DNA of 64,000 nt from Jeotgalicoccus halotolerans (GTDB taxonomy: Bacteria > Bacillota > Bacilli > Staphylococcales > Salinicoccaceae), in contig NZ_QUMW01000016.1 in the NCBI RefSeq assembly GCF_003387165.1, forward strand, positions 38,971 through 102,970, written 5' to 3'. A program made the translations under genes and the position numbers. The notes under the pieces were generated by a model that saw only the letters and a program-made list of their open reading frames with translations, made no database searches and had not been told where the DNA came from. Shown piece after piece: positions 27,473 to 38,471 of this stretch (the first letter of the stretch is position 1; every line of letters begins with the position of its first letter).

Positions 27473-27682
27473 TTATTTTTTAAATTTTTCTGATACTTTG
27501 TCTGACGCTTTGTCGATAGAGTCATGAGCTTTGTCCGATGCTTTATCTACATACTCTTTTGCTTTACCGGCATTCTTCTCGTTCTTGCCTTCTTTTTCTT
27601 TATCTTTGTCTCCGGTAGCGTTGCCGATTGTTTCTTTTGCATTACCTTTTAATTGTTCTAATTTGCTGTCTTTTTCCGCCAT
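27473..27682 (-). CDS. csbD: CsbD family stress protein
   Basis: This 69-residue, highly charged, Lys/Glu/Asp-rich protein has KLEQLKGNAKETIGNATGD, the CsbD signature. The C-terminal half has repeated VDKASDKAHDSIDKASDKV heptad-like segments. In Bacillus and Staphylococcus csbD is part of the general stress regulon; here a sigma-B-type promoter is visible. Molecular function unknown. Confidence 0.88.
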   Translation of the reverse strand: MAEKDSKLEQLKGNAKETIGNATGDKDKEKEGKNEKNAGKAKEYVDKASDKAHDSIDKASDKVSEKFKK

Positions 27683-27731
27683 TTAAAAACACTCCTTAAT
27701 TAATTAAATAGTATTTTTGTACAGTTAATGT

Positions 27732-27756
27732 ATTCCCCCTCAAATAAATGCTAAAC
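27732..27756 (-). promoter_or_regulatory. sigma-B-type promoter of csbD
   Basis: GTTTAG (27751-27756), a 13-base spacer and GGGAAT (27732-27737) on the minus strand, about 50 bases before the csbD start. Confidence 0.78.
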
Positions 27757-27763
27757 ATTTATA

Positions 27764-27800
27764 CAAAAAAATACCCAATCCTTCACCAGGATTGGGTATT
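27764..27800 (-). terminator. ssrA terminator
   Basis: AATACCCAATCC (27770-27781) pairs perfectly with GGATTGGGTATT (27789-27800); seven T follow on the minus strand. Confidence 0.93.
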
Positions 27801-27805
27801 CAATA

Positions 27806-28165
27806 TGGAGACGGCGGGAGTTGAACCCGCGTCCAGAGACCTCGCAGCATTTCTTTCTACGTGTGTAGTTCATTATTAAGTTTCACATGAATGATGGCAA
27901 TGAACGAACCTCATTCCATGCTAGTCCGATTAATCTCTTCCATTTAGTCTTCCGACCGCAGACTAAAGGGCGTATCCTATTATAGTTGAATCATCGTCAC
28001 GGGCCATAGGCGAGCTCATGGGATGATGCAGAGCGCTCTTAGGCAGCTACTGCGAAATTGTTTTGTTTGCCAGTTATTATAAACTGAGTATCGTTGATGA
28101 CGAAGCCGAAACCTCCGACACGCTTAAAATGCCCGAATAGCCCCTGTCGAATCCGGAACGCCCCC
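27806..28165 (-). ncRNA. ssrA: tmRNA (ssrA)
   Basis: The 5' end reads GGGGGCGTTCCGGATTCGAC and the 3' tRNA-like end GGGTTCAACTCCCGCCGTCTCCA; the seven-pair acceptor stem closes with two G-U pairs. The CCA after the discriminator is not encoded. The tag reading frame is 28039-28071 and gives GKQNNFAVAA then TAA, so the full tag is AGKQNNFAVAA. The promoter TTGTCA-N17-TATAAT and a strong terminator flank it, directly downstream of smpB. It rescues stalled ribosomes with SmpB. Confidence 0.97.
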
Positions 28166-28205
28166 GGATTATTTAATATTACGGCTGATTTGCCGAGCAC
28201 TTATT

Positions 28206-28234
28206 ATTATAACACGATAAAAACCCGTTGACAA
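28206..28234 (-). promoter_or_regulatory. ssrA promoter
   Basis: TTGTCA (28229-28234), a 17-base spacer and TATAAT (28206-28211) on the minus strand. It starts two bases after the smpB stop and leaves a leader of about 35 bases that must be removed from the tmRNA 5' end. Confidence 0.88.
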
Positions 28235-28235
28235 A

Positions 28236-28706
28236 TTAACGGAACTGCTCCTTCATTGCACGGTCAATCTCGCGTTTCATCTGTTTTTTCTTCAGATCCT
28301 GGCGTTTATCGTATTTCTTCTTACCTGTCGCAATACCTAAAAGCACTTTGCACATGCCATTTTTAATATACAGTTTAAGCGGAATAATTGCATTCCCCGG
28401 CTCCTGCATATGCCCTCTAAGCTTATTAATTTCTTTACGGTGCAGGAGCAGCTTGCGCGTACGGAGAGGCTCGTGGTTAAAACGGTTCCCCTCTTCATAC
28501 GGCGCAATGTGCATATTATAAACGTACATTTCATTCTTATAGACCCGCGCATACGAGTCTTTTAAGTTCGCCGACCCGCGGCGGATCGATTTAATTTCAG
28601 TACCCCTAAGCACAAGCCCCGCTTCAATCGTGTCATCGATAGAATAATCATGACCCGCTTTGCGGTTTTGTGCCAGCGGTCTCGTTTTCTGGTTGCTTTT
28701 ACTCAT
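28236..28706 (-). CDS. smpB: tmRNA-binding protein SmpB
   Basis: This 156-residue protein has the SmpB motifs [27 protein letters not shown] and a basic C-terminal tail ([27 protein letters not shown]) that enters the mRNA channel. It partners the adjacent ssrA RNA. It starts 7 bases after the rnr stop. Confidence 0.97.
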   Translation of the reverse strand: MSKSNQKTRPLAQNRKAGHDYSIDDTIEAGLVLRGTEIKSIRRGSANLKDSYARVYKNEMYVYNMHIAPYEEGNRFNHEPLRTRKLLLHRKEINKLRGHMQEPGNAIIPLKLYIKNGMCKVLLGIATGKKKYDKRQDLKKKQMKREIDRAMKEQFR

Positions 28707-28712
28707 AAGCCT

Positions 28713-31013
28713 CTACTTCTTTCCTTTGCCTTTTTTCGCCACTGATTTATAGAAAGGTTTTTTCTTGCCGCCCTTTGAGAAGCTTCCTTTCTTTTCACGT
28801 GAGCGTGTCTTTTCTTTTTTATTTTCTGACCTGCCTTTAATTTCCACCGGTGTTTGTCTTCTTTCCGGACGTTTTTTATCAGGCATGCCGACCACTTTAA
28901 AATCAATCAGGCGCTCTTCGAGATTAACACCGATTACTTCGATTTCAACCTTGTCGCCGATACGGAACATGGTGCCGGTACGTTCGCCGAGCATAGCCAT
29001 AGCGCGTTCGTTGAAGTTGTAATGATCATCAGTCATATTGCTGACGTGCACCAGGCCTTCAATAGTGTTCGGCAGTTCAACAAACATACCGAAATTCATA
29101 ACGCCTGATACTACACCTTCGAATGTTTCTCCGACATGCTTCATCATGAATTCCGCTTTCTTCAGATCATCCGTGTCGCGCTCTGCATCCTGGGCGCGCC
29201 GCTCTCTTTCTGAAGTATGCTTCGCAATCTCAGGCAGCTCGCTCTTGTTGCGGCGGATAGTCTTCGCATCGGTTTTTCCTTTAAAGAGATACTCGCGTAT
29301 CAGACGGTGAACGATTAAGTCAGGGTAACGGCGGATCGGTGACGTAAAGTGAGTGTAGAACTCCGTCGCCAGTCCAAAGTGGCCGAGCGATTCAGGTGAA
29401 TATTTCGCCTGCTGCATCGAACGCAGCATCAGCGTGGAAATCACCATTTCTTCAGGACGGTCTTTAACTTCTTCAATAATTTCCTGTAAAGCATGCGGGT
29501 GAATCTGATTGCCTTTACCTTTAACAACGACACCAAAACCTGTCAGGAAGTCGAAGAATTTACTCAGCTTCTCTTCTTTCGGTTCTTCGTGAATACGGTA
29601 CATAAACGGCACGTCCATCCAGTGGAAGTGCTCTGCGACTGCTTCGTTGGCCGCCAGCATGAATTCCTCAATCATTTTTTCGCCCGTTCCGCGGTTTCTA
29701 AGAACGATATCTTCCGGTGTGCCGTCTTCACCGACAACAACAGCCGCTTCGGCAAAATCAAAATCAATTGCCCCGCGTTTTTCGCGTTTCGCACGCAATC
29801 TCGCTGCAAGTTCCTCAGCATCGAGCAGAGGCTGATAAACTTCTTTGAACTCATTAATGACGCTCTCATCTTTATCTTCCAGCATTAAGTTTACGTTGCC
29901 GTAAGTCATGCGGTAGTCCGAGTTAATAACACTTTCGAAAATTTCGTGGCCCACGGCTTTACCGCCCGGTGTAAATTCCATGCGGCAGCTCAGTGTCAGC
30001 CGGTCGACATTTGGATTCAGCGAACAGATACCGTTCGATAAACGGTGCGGTATCATTGGAATCACCCGGTCAACCAGATAAACACTTGTGCCTCTGTGAT
30101 ATGCTTCTTTATCGATTGCAGAGTTCTCTGTTACATAGTGGCTGACGTCGGCAATGCTGACCGTCAGTTCAAAATTGCCGTTATCCAGTTTTTTCACGCT
30201 GACAGCATCGTCCAGATCTTTCGCATCGGCGCCGTCAATCGTAATTGTAAACTCGTCGCGAAGATCGACTCTCTCCTTCGTATCAGCCTGATCGATTTCA
30301 TCAGGCACTGATTCCGCCTGCTCAAGCACTTCATCAGGGAAATCGATGTCGATGCCATGCTGGTAAATAATCGACAGAATGTCGACACCGGGGTCATTTT
30401 TATGTCCTAAGATCTGAATTACGTGGCCTTCGGGATTGCCCTGGTCGGGATTGTCCGGGAATTTGGTTATTTCAACGAGCACTTTGTGTCCGTCAATAGC
30501 CCCTAAGTTGTTATCTCTCAGAATAAATATATCCGTTTTGAATGTTTTCGAGTCAGGTACAACGAAGCCGTAATTAACATTTGCACTGTACTCCCCGACT
30601 AATTTTGTTACGCCGCGCTCGATAATACTAATTACGTGACCTTCTGTCTTGTCGCCTCGCGTACTGGTCTCGACTTCTGCCAGCACAGTGTCACCGTCAA
30701 GCGCACCGTTTACAGCGTTCGGCGGAATAAAAATATCTTCGATATCTTCTTCTTCGGGACGCAGAAATCCAAAACCGCGTTTGTGCATCGATAATGTACC
30801 TTTTACTCTGTTGGAGTCAGGCACCTTCATATATTTATCTTTTTTCGTGCGGTATAATTTACCGGATTCTTCAAGAGAGACTAAAGTTTTCACCATATCT
30901 TTGAATTCATCCGAATCATCCGCTCCAAAAGATTCTTTAAAATCATCTATTGTCATCGGTTTGTAGTCATCTTTACTTACAATGGCTAATATTTCTTCTT
31001 TAAAGTCTCTCAT
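28713..31013 (-). CDS. rnr: ribonuclease R
   Basis: This 766-residue enzyme has an N-terminal helix-turn-helix-like region, cold-shock domains (about 60-220), an RNB catalytic domain with the Asp cluster DGADAKDLDDAVSV, an S1 domain (about 620-705) and a Lys/Arg-rich tail. It degrades structured RNA and, with tmRNA-SmpB, defective mRNA. GGAGG precedes the ATG. The est-rnr-smpB-ssrA order is conserved. Confidence 0.97.
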   Translation of the reverse strand: MRDFKEEILAIVSKDDYKPMTIDDFKESFGADDSDEFKDMVKTLVSLEESGKLYRTKKDKYMKVPDSNRVKGTLSMHKRGFGFLRPEEEDIEDIFIPPNAVNGALDGDTVLAEVETSTRGDKTEGHVISIIERGVTKLVGEYSANVNYGFVVPDSKTFKTDIFILRDNNLGAIDGHKVLVEITKFPDNPDQGNPEGHVIQILGHKNDPGVDILSIIYQHGIDIDFPDEVLEQAESVPDEIDQADTKERVDLRDEFTITIDGADAKDLDDAVSVKKLDNGNFELTVSIADVSHYVTENSAIDKEAYHRGTSVYLVDRVIPMIPHRLSNGICSLNPNVDRLTLSCRMEFTPGGKAVGHEIFESVINSDYRMTYGNVNLMLEDKDESVINEFKEVYQPLLDAEELAARLRAKREKRGAIDFDFAEAAVVVGEDGTPEDIVLRNRGTGEKMIEEFMLAANEAVAEHFHWMDVPFMYRIHEEPKEEKLSKFFDFLTGFGVVVKGKGNQIHPHALQEIIEEVKDRPEEMVISTLMLRSMQQAKYSPESLGHFGLATEFYTHFTSPIRRYPDLIVHRLIREYLFKGKTDAKTIRRNKSELPEIAKHTSERERRAQDAERDTDDLKKAEFMMKHVGETFEGVVSGVMNFGMFVELPNTIEGLVHVSNMTDDHYNFNERAMAMLGERTGTMFRIGDKVEIEVIGVNLEERLIDFKVVGMPDKKRPERRQTPVEIKGRSENKKEKTRSREKKGSFSKGGKKKPFYKSVAKKGKGKK

Positions 31014-31034
31014 TGTAATCCTCCATATCTGTTA

Positions 31035-31784
31035 TTAATACTGCTGTTCGTGCTGCTCAATAAAATTGTATATATCTTCAAATAATTCTTCCTTGCTCTC
31101 ATCTATAGTCAGTACATGGCCGCCTTTATCGTACCATTTAATTTCTTTTTCATCAGTCCCGGCGCCATTGTATATTACCTTGGCACTCTCCGGATCAATC
31201 ACTTTATCGTGAGTTGCCTGAGCGACAAAAAGCGGGACATTAACATCTTCTAAATTCCCTTTTACCAGATTTATAAACGTGCTGATATCATCAAAAGTTC
31301 CGGTCATCTCCAGATTTTTTGTTTCTTTTTCTATCTGCTCCGGCGTTTTATTTTCAAACATCTTCAAATATTTTTCTGCATACGCGATAAACTGCCCGTA
31401 CAGTGTTTCCGCGTCCTTCATGTACATTGGGCTGCAGATTGTCCCGACACCTGTTACATCGCGCTCAGCTGCAAGGCGCAGCGCAATCACTCCGCCAATC
31501 GACACACCGGCAACGAAAATATTGCTGCAGCCTTCACTCCTTAAAAAATCGTAAGCTTCGACTGCCTGCTTATACCATACAAAGGGAGAAGACTGAGTAA
31601 TTTTCTCCGGATGTTCCGCATGGCCTTCATAGTTTATCGAGTAGGAAGTGAGACCTTTTTTCTGCAGATAACGGCCGAGCTGTCTTACATCGGATGTGTT
31701 CCCCGTAAAACCATGGAGCAGCAGAACCGCCCTGTCTCCGCTCGCTTCTTTAAAGTAAAATTTTTCAGGTAGTTTAATATTCAT
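31035..31784 (-). CDS. est: carboxylesterase (Est30/YvaK type)
   Basis: This 249-residue alpha/beta hydrolase has the oxyanion HGFTGN, nucleophile motif GVSIGG (Ser95), the Asp in THDKVIDPE and the His in KGGHVLT. It matches the thermostable Est30 and YvaK carboxylesterases that act on short acyl esters. Its link with secG and rnr is conserved in Firmicutes, but no functional tie is known. Confidence 0.92.
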   Translation of the reverse strand: MNIKLPEKFYFKEASGDRAVLLLHGFTGNTSDVRQLGRYLQKKGLTSYSINYEGHAEHPEKITQSSPFVWYKQAVEAYDFLRSEGCSNIFVAGVSIGGVIALRLAAERDVTGVGTICSPMYMKDAETLYGQFIAYAEKYLKMFENKTPEQIEKETKNLEMTGTFDDISTFINLVKGNLEDVNVPLFVAQATHDKVIDPESAKVIYNGAGTDEKEIKWYDKGGHVLTIDESKEELFEDIYNFIEQHEQQY

Positions 31785-31859
31785 GAAGTCACCTCAAAAT
31801 AGTGTTACTTTTATTGTACGCTAAATGTCCGGGATACTAAAGAATCATCGTTCCAAACA

Positions 31860-31902
31860 TAAAAAAAGAGCCAAAATCCGGGATTAATCGGATTCGGCTC
31901 AC
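31860..31902 (-). terminator. terminator after secG
   Basis: GAGCC(AAA)ATCCG (31868-31880) pairs with CGGATTCGGCTC (31889-31900) with a small internal loop; seven T follow on the minus strand. It separates secG from est. Confidence 0.85.
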
Positions 31903-31913
31903 CTTTTAACGTA

Positions 31914-32144
31914 TTAACCTAAGTATGTCAGTAACAGCATAATCATAAAGAACAAGATTGCTAAAATTACAGTTGCTCTATGTAAAATTAAGTCCATACC
32001 GCGCGCTTTCTGCTTGCCGAACATCTGCTCGGCACCGCCGCCGATTGCTCCTGACAGACCGGCACTTTTTCCGGATTGTAGTAACACTACAGCGATAAGC
32101 GATATACACACGATGATTAACAGAACGATGAGTAGTGTCTGCAT
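31914..32144 (-). CDS. secG: preprotein translocase subunit SecG
   Basis: This 76-residue protein has two membrane helices flanking [29 protein letters not shown], the SecG signature. It is an accessory SecYEG subunit. GGAGGGG precedes the ATG. A terminator follows, so est and rnr may need their own promoter or read-through. Confidence 0.95.
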   Translation of the reverse strand: MQTLLIVLLIIVCISLIAVVLLQSGKSAGLSGAIGGGAEQMFGKQKARGMDLILHRATVILAILFFMIMLLLTYLG

Positions 32145-32341
32145 GAAGATACCCCTCCGATTTATATTAACAGTATAAATAGTACCAAAAATTTACTGTA
32201 TGTGCAATGTAAACGAAGGTTTTGTAATGTAGTTGTTACATTGGAGGCATCGTTCTATTTGTTGAAATCTGTAAATGTTCTGCTGCATTTTTTAAATTTT
32301 TGCTGTTTGGAGATAATTTACTTTATCTTTATGTTATAGAT

Positions 32342-33244
32342 ATGCGTACAATCCCTTTAAAACTTAAACAATTGCAAATTCTGACTAGACGTACTCCGCT
32401 CGATGAAACCGAAGAAAAAGAAAAGGAGAAATTGACCCGCGGCTGGCAGGGCGAGCTCGGATTCGATAAACTGCTCGATACTGCCGTGCGGGGCAAGGAA
32501 ATTTATCACTTGAAAGATTATCGTTTTAAAATTGATTCCGGTACCGAAACATTAAAAGTAGCCAGCGGCATGAGTGAAGTGCAGATCGATAACGTGCTGA
32601 TTGCTGGCGACCGTGTTTATACTTTCGAGGTTAAAAATTTTGGTTTCGATTTGATTTACGGAACGAAGTCATGGTTCTTTGAAAGCGGCCGCGAATATAA
32701 GGACTTGAGTATGCAGGTGAACCGCCAGCGCACTTCGCTTGATTTTCTGATTCGTAATGGCGGTTTTAATTACGATATTACTTCACACCTCGTGTTTGTG
32801 AACCCTTCACAGACAATCTATAACATGCCTAATTTGGAAAATCTGCTTGTGCCCACTAATACGCACCGGCGGCTTGCTAAAATTTGTCAGCCCAATCGTT
32901 ATGACCATGGCAATATCGCTGACTACCTCAACAGCCGCCGGCTCCTGAAATCAATGTACGATCTCCCGGCGAATGTTGAATTTGACGAGCTCCGCACTGG
33001 CGTATTTTGTTACCAGTGCGATTCGGTTGCGGAGCTCGTGCGTGTTAATTCATACAAGTACTGTTGTCATTCATGCACTAAAGAGTTTACTACTTTCGAA
33101 ATAGTATCGATACTAATTGATGAATTAAAAACTATCAATGAAGCGTGGGAAATATCTCCTGCAAGAATTTCTGCTTTCAGCGGAGGTGCTGTCAGCAGTT
33201 CCACAGTTCGCAGATATAAACGCGACCGTCGACTCTTATTTTGA
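32342..33244 (+). CDS. NERD-domain protein with C-terminal zinc-ribbon-like cysteines
   Basis: This protein of about 300 residues has an N-terminal NERD (nuclease-related) domain: GWQGELGFDKLL, then VQIDNVLIAGDRVYTFEVKNF, the E-x-K core of the nuclease fold. The C-terminal part has FCYQC and CCHSC, a four-Cys zinc-ribbon-like pair, followed by a basic tail (RRYKRDRRLLF). A nucleic-acid role is likely but unproven. The ATG at 32342 has no clear ribosome binding site; an alternative TTG at 32300 is in frame, so the start is uncertain. No partner genes. Confidence 0.8.
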   Translation: MRTIPLKLKQLQILTRRTPLDETEEKEKEKLTRGWQGELGFDKLLDTAVRGKEIYHLKDYRFKIDSGTETLKVASGMSEVQIDNVLIAGDRVYTFEVKNFGFDLIYGTKSWFFESGREYKDLSMQVNRQRTSLDFLIRNGGFNYDITSHLVFVNPSQTIYNMPNLENLLVPTNTHRRLAKICQPNRYDHGNIADYLNSRRLLKSMYDLPANVEFDELRTGVFCYQCDSVAELVRVNSYKYCCHSCTKEFTTFEIVSILIDELKTINEAWEISPARISAFSGGAVSSSTVRRYKRDRRLLF

Positions 33245-33323
33245 TAAATACTCAACATACAAAAATTGCGTTTCTGTGATAAATTCCTCTTTTTATTAAT
33301 CCTCTATACACTTTCCTTAGTGG

Positions 33324-33469
33324 ATGTGCAAGGTCAGCGTTTTTCTCGCTCACCTTGCTCATCCACGCAGTAATTATGTGCAAGGTCAGCGTTTTTTCAC
33401 GCACCTTGCTCATCCGCGCATCATTTATGTGCAAGGTCAGCGTTTTTTGGCACACCTTGCTCATCCACA
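33324..33469. repeat. array of three 51-52-base hairpin-forming repeats
   Basis: Units start at 33324, 33376 and 33427. Each begins ATGTGCAAGGTCAGCGTTTTT and ends CACCTTGCTCATCC, so GCAAGGT and ACCTTGC within a unit pair to a hairpin. The spacer positions vary. The array fills most of the 284-base gap between the NERD gene and the eno terminator. Confidence 0.95.
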
Positions 33470-33494
33470 TCGTCAATTAACCCCTCTCAAAATA

Positions 33495-33521
33495 ACAAAA
33501 ACCCCTCTCAAGAGGGGTTTT
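33495..33521 (-). terminator. glycolytic operon terminator after eno
   Basis: ACCCCTC (33501-33507) pairs with GAGGGGT (33512-33518), then TTTTTG on the minus strand. Confidence 0.9.
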
Positions 33522-33528
33522 CATCAAA

Positions 33529-34833
<1,305 letters not shown>

Positions 34834-34863
34834 CTACTCCTTTATTAGTTAAGTTCGAATTTA

Positions 34864-36384
34864 TTATAACGTATTTTTAATTAAAAGGCTCTTACCTGTC
34901 ATATCTTCAGGCTGATTAAGATTCATTAAATCAAGCATAGTGGGTGCTAAGTCTGATAAACGCCCGTTTTCACGCAGCAAGACCGATTTGTCTGTCACAA
35001 TGACGGGCACCGGATTGACCGTATGCGCGGTCATCGGTTCTCCTGCAGGTGTCACGACCTCATCTGCGTTCCCGTGGTCTGCAGTAATTACCGCGGTCCC
35101 TCCCAAGCTAATAATTTTATCGACTACTTTACCGAGACATTTGTCGACCGCTTCCAGCGCTTTGACCGTCGGTTCAAGCATGCCGCTGTGGCCGACCATG
35201 TCCGGGTTCGCAAAGTTTAAAATTACCATATCCAGCGGTTCGTCGAGAGCGCGGAGCAGCTGATCCGTCACTTCATAAGCACTCATTTCCGGCTGCAGGT
35301 CGTATGTCCCCACTTTCGGTGAATTGACTAAAATACGCGATTCACCTTTGAATTCTTCGTGGCGTCCACCGTTCATAAAGTATGTCACATGCGGATATTT
35401 TTCTGTTTCCGCAATGCGCAGCTGCGTTTTTCCTGAAGCTGATACAACTTCGCCAAGTGTATTAACCAGGTCCACTTTATCGAAAACAACATCTGCCTGT
35501 ACTGCTTCGCTGTATTTTGTAAATGTAACGAACTTCAGATTATCAATTGTTCCGCCGCGGTCAAAGCCCTTAAATTCCGGCGCAGTGAATGCTTCCGAGA
35601 GCTGGGCTGCGCGGTCCGGTCTGAAGTTAATAAATATAACGGCATCGTCTTCACCGATAGCGTTCCCTTCATTAACGATAAACGGCTCGACGAATTCATC
35701 AAACACCTCGGCAGAATAACTTTCCTCTACTCCGTGGGACGCAGTCGGAAAAATCTTGCCTCTGCCGTGCACGAGTGCATCATAGGCCAGCTGTTCCCGT
35801 TCCCAGCGCTGGTCGCGGTCCATCGCATAGTAGCGCCCGCTGATCGTTGAGAACTGGCCGATTCCGATTTCATTGAACTGTCGCTCTGTTTCTTCTATGT
35901 AAGTCAAGGCCGAGGCTTTACTCACGTCGCGCCCGTCTAAAAATCCGTGGACGAATACATCGGCAAGGCCGTTGATTTTTGCCATTTTCAACACTTCAAA
36001 CAAGTGTCCGTAATGCGAGTGCACGCCGCCATCGCTTAAAAGTCCCATAATATGCAGTTTGCTGTTATGACTTTTGGCATGTTTCAGTGCACTTAAAAGC
36101 ACTTCATTTTCATGAAAATCACTATCATTAATCGCTTTATTAATACGCGTTAAACTCTGATATACAACGCGCCCTGCACCGATATTTAAATGCCCGACTT
36201 CGGAGTTGCCCATCTGTCCTTCGGGCAAGCCCACATCAAGACCGCACGCTCTTAAACTTGCGTGCGGGAATTCATCTTTATATCTGTTAAAATTCGGCAT
36301 ATCTGCATGTGCAATCGCGTTGCCGAAAGTCTCATCGCGTTCTGCAAAACCGTCAAGAATAATTAAGGCAGCAGGTTTAGTCAT
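34864..36384 (-). CDS. gpmI: cofactor-independent phosphoglycerate mutase
   Basis: This 506-residue Mn-dependent enzyme of the alkaline phosphatase superfamily has the nucleophile serine in [17 protein letters not shown] and metal motifs [13 protein letters not shown] and ADHGNADE. It interconverts 3- and 2-phosphoglycerate. Its start overlaps the tpiA stop by 4 bases. Confidence 0.97.
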   Translation of the reverse strand: MTKPAALIILDGFAERDETFGNAIAHADMPNFNRYKDEFPHASLRACGLDVGLPEGQMGNSEVGHLNIGAGRVVYQSLTRINKAINDSDFHENEVLLSALKHAKSHNSKLHIMGLLSDGGVHSHYGHLFEVLKMAKINGLADVFVHGFLDGRDVSKASALTYIEETERQFNEIGIGQFSTISGRYYAMDRDQRWEREQLAYDALVHGRGKIFPTASHGVEESYSAEVFDEFVEPFIVNEGNAIGEDDAVIFINFRPDRAAQLSEAFTAPEFKGFDRGGTIDNLKFVTFTKYSEAVQADVVFDKVDLVNTLGEVVSASGKTQLRIAETEKYPHVTYFMNGGRHEEFKGESRILVNSPKVGTYDLQPEMSAYEVTDQLLRALDEPLDMVILNFANPDMVGHSGMLEPTVKALEAVDKCLGKVVDKIISLGGTAVITADHGNADEVVTPAGEPMTAHTVNPVPVIVTDKSVLLRENGRLSDLAPTMLDLMNLNQPEDMTGKSLLIKNTL

Positions 36385-37136
36385 TGGGCCGCTCCAGCAA
36401 TCAGTGCTGTATAGTCTTCAGGCTTCAGTGAAGCACCGCCGACTAAGGCGCCGTCCACATCACTTTTTGACATCAGCTCTTCGATCGTTGCAGGTTTAAC
36501 AGAACCGCCGTATAAAATACGCACGCGGTCTGCTGTGTTCTTATCATAAAGCTTTTCAACTTCGCTTCTGATCGAACGGCACATCGCATCAGCATCGTCG
36601 CTCGTTGCACTTTTTCCAGTGCCGATCGCCCAAATCGGTTCATAAGCGATAACGAGCCCGCCTGCTGATTCAGGTGAAATCCCTTCAAGCGCTGCTGTCA
36701 CCTGTCCTGCAACTTTTGCTGTATACTGTCCGCTCTCGCGCTCTTCTTCAGTCTCACCGACACAGATAATCGGCGTCATGCCTGCTTCAAGTACAGCACG
36801 GGACTTTTTGTTTACGTCGTTGTCAGTCTCTCCGAACAGCTCGCGGCGTTCAGAATGTCCTGTGATAACGTAGTGCATTCCAAGTTCACGAAGCATAGGC
36901 GCGGAGATTTCCCCTGTAAAAGCACCGCTCTTTTCAAAGTACACATTTTGTGCACCGACTTTGATATCCGTCTCTTTAAATTTCCCGGCAAGTACCGGCA
37001 GGTCGATAAAGGGCGCACAAATAGCCGCTTCAACACCTTCTTTAAGATTATTTTTTAACAGTTCATCGGCAAAAGCTCCTGCTTGCTGAACTGTCATGTT
37101 CATTTTCCAATTACCCGCAATTAATGGTGTGCGCAT
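36381..37136 (-). CDS. tpiA: triosephosphate isomerase
   Basis: This 251-residue enzyme has GNWKMN (Lys11), catalytic His94 in ITGHSERR and the glutamate in [11 protein letters not shown]. It interconverts dihydroxyacetone phosphate and glyceraldehyde 3-phosphate. Five bases separate it from pgk. Confidence 0.98.
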   Translation of the reverse strand: MRTPLIAGNWKMNMTVQQAGAFADELLKNNLKEGVEAAICAPFIDLPVLAGKFKETDIKVGAQNVYFEKSGAFTGEISAPMLRELGMHYVITGHSERRELFGETDNDVNKKSRAVLEAGMTPIICVGETEEERESGQYTAKVAGQVTAALEGISPESAGGLVIAYEPIWAIGTGKSATSDDADAMCRSIRSEVEKLYDKNTADRVRILYGGSVKPATIEELMSKSDVDGALVGGASLKPEDYTALIAGAAQ

Positions 37137-37141
37137 ATGAC

Positions 37142-38338
37142 TTACTCCTCCTCAGCATTATCAATTGCCTTCAGTCCCGGCAATTCCTTACCTTCTAAAT
37201 ACTCTAACGATGCGCCGCCACCGGTTGAAATATGGCTGAATTTATCAGCAAATCCAAGGACCTGCGCAGCACTGGCCGAATCGCCGCCGCCGATAATAGT
37301 AACCGCATCTTCAAGATTCGCAATCGCCTGGCAGACACCGACTGTCCCCGCTGCAAAATTGGACATTTCAAAAACGCCCATCGGTCCATTCCAGACAACT
37401 GTTTTCGCATCTTTGAGTGTTTTCTCGTATAATTTAACCGTTTCCCCGCCGATATCAAGAGCCATCATATCATCCGGAATTTCTTCGACCGGTACAGTGC
37501 GGTGCTCCGCTTCATTTGAAAATTCTGAGGCTGCAACAACATCGACAGGCAGCACTAATTTCCCGTCCGCTTTTTTCAATAGCTCTTCAGCAATTTTAAT
37601 ATTGTCTTCTTCAATTAATGATTTTCCGATTGAATGTCCCTGTGCTTTCAGGAATGTATTTGCCATCCCACCGCCGATAAGAATTTTATCAGCCTTATTC
37701 AGCAGGTTATCAATTACGTTAATTTTGTCGGATACCTTCGCTCCGCCGAGGATGGCCACGAACGGTGATTTTGGCTGATCGACTGCACCGCCGAGAAATT
37801 CGATTTCCTTTTGCATTAAAAATCCGGATACAGTGGGCATATGCTCACTGATTCCGACGTTTGACGCATGCTCGCGGTGGGCTGTGCCAAATGCATCATT
37901 GACGAAGATATCGCCGAGCGATGCCCAATACTTGCCGAGCACCGGATCGTTTTTACTTTCTTTTGAGCCGTGCTGATCTTCATAGCGTGTATTTTGAACG
38001 AGGAGAATCTCTCCGTTTTTCATTCCGGCAATTCCTTCTTCCAAATCCTTGCCTCGTGTTTTATCGCTGAACAGCACTTCTTTGCCCATCAGATCGCTTA
38101 AGTAGTCAGCAACCGGAGCAAGAGAATATTCACGTTTGTCCTCTTTAGTTTTAATTCGTCCAAGGTGCGAAAATAAAATTACTTTTCCGCCCTTAGCTAA
38201 AACGTAAGAAATTGTTTTTACAGCAGCTTTAATACGGGTATCATCCGTAATCTGTCCATTTTTCATCGGTACATTAAAATCTGCCCGTATCAATACCTTT
38301 TTGCCTTTTAATTCAACATCTTCCAGAGTCTTCTTCAT
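37142..38338 (-). CDS. pgk: phosphoglycerate kinase
   Basis: This 398-residue enzyme starts with [13 protein letters not shown] and has the C-terminal GGGDSASA nucleotide loop. It makes ATP from 1,3-bisphosphoglycerate. It is first in the cluster; gapA and its repressor cggR, which normally precede it in Bacillus and Staphylococcus, are absent here. GGAGG precedes the ATG and TATAAT lies about 40 bases upstream. Confidence 0.98.
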   Translation of the reverse strand: MKKTLEDVELKGKKVLIRADFNVPMKNGQITDDTRIKAAVKTISYVLAKGGKVILFSHLGRIKTKEDKREYSLAPVADYLSDLMGKEVLFSDKTRGKDLEEGIAGMKNGEILLVQNTRYEDQHGSKESKNDPVLGKYWASLGDIFVNDAFGTAHREHASNVGISEHMPTVSGFLMQKEIEFLGGAVDQPKSPFVAILGGAKVSDKINVIDNLLNKADKILIGGGMANTFLKAQGHSIGKSLIEEDNIKIAEELLKKADGKLVLPVDVVAASEFSNEAEHRTVPVEEIPDDMMALDIGGETVKLYEKTLKDAKTVVWNGPMGVFEMSNFAAGTVGVCQAIANLEDAVTIIGGGDSASAAQVLGFADKFSHISTGGGASLEYLEGKELPGLKAIDNAEEE

Positions 38339-38371
38339 GGATGCGCCTCCAAATTTATATTCACTTTAATT

Positions 38372-38400
38372 ATACATATGTCGCTCGCTTATTAAAACAT
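38372..38400 (-). promoter_or_regulatory. probable pgk operon promoter
   Basis: The minus strand has a perfect TATAAT about 40 bases before pgk with a poor -35 (TTTTAA at 17 bases). No CggR-like operator was seen. Confidence 0.6.
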
Positions 38401-38427
38401 TAAAAATATTTTAAGCACAGCTGCATT

Positions 38428-38460
38428 AAAAAAGCGGCAGACATTTTAAGTCCGCCGCTT
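38428..38460 (-). terminator. terminator of the glutaredoxin-like gene
   Basis: Arms 38434-38442 and 38450-38458 form a nine-pair stem with one G-U; TTTTTT follows on the minus strand. It isolates pgk from the upstream genes. Confidence 0.9.
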
Positions 38461-38471
38461 CCCGGTTATCA

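Noticed and set aside
32223..32239. A second match to the WalR consensus, TGTAAT-GTAGT-TGTTAC, between secG and the NERD gene.
   Set aside because: The motif is expected about once by chance in a window of this size and composition, and neither neighbour is a wall-metabolism gene; it also forms a simple AATGTA/TACATT palindrome.
33324..33469. CRISPR array.
   Set aside because: Only three units, each itself palindromic and nearly contiguous, no unique spacers of regular length and no cas genes.
33252..33476. Minus-strand ORF with repeated MSKVREKTLTLHI units.
   Set aside because: It is a translation of the hairpin repeat array; the period of 51-52 bases does not keep frame reliably and there is no ribosome binding site.
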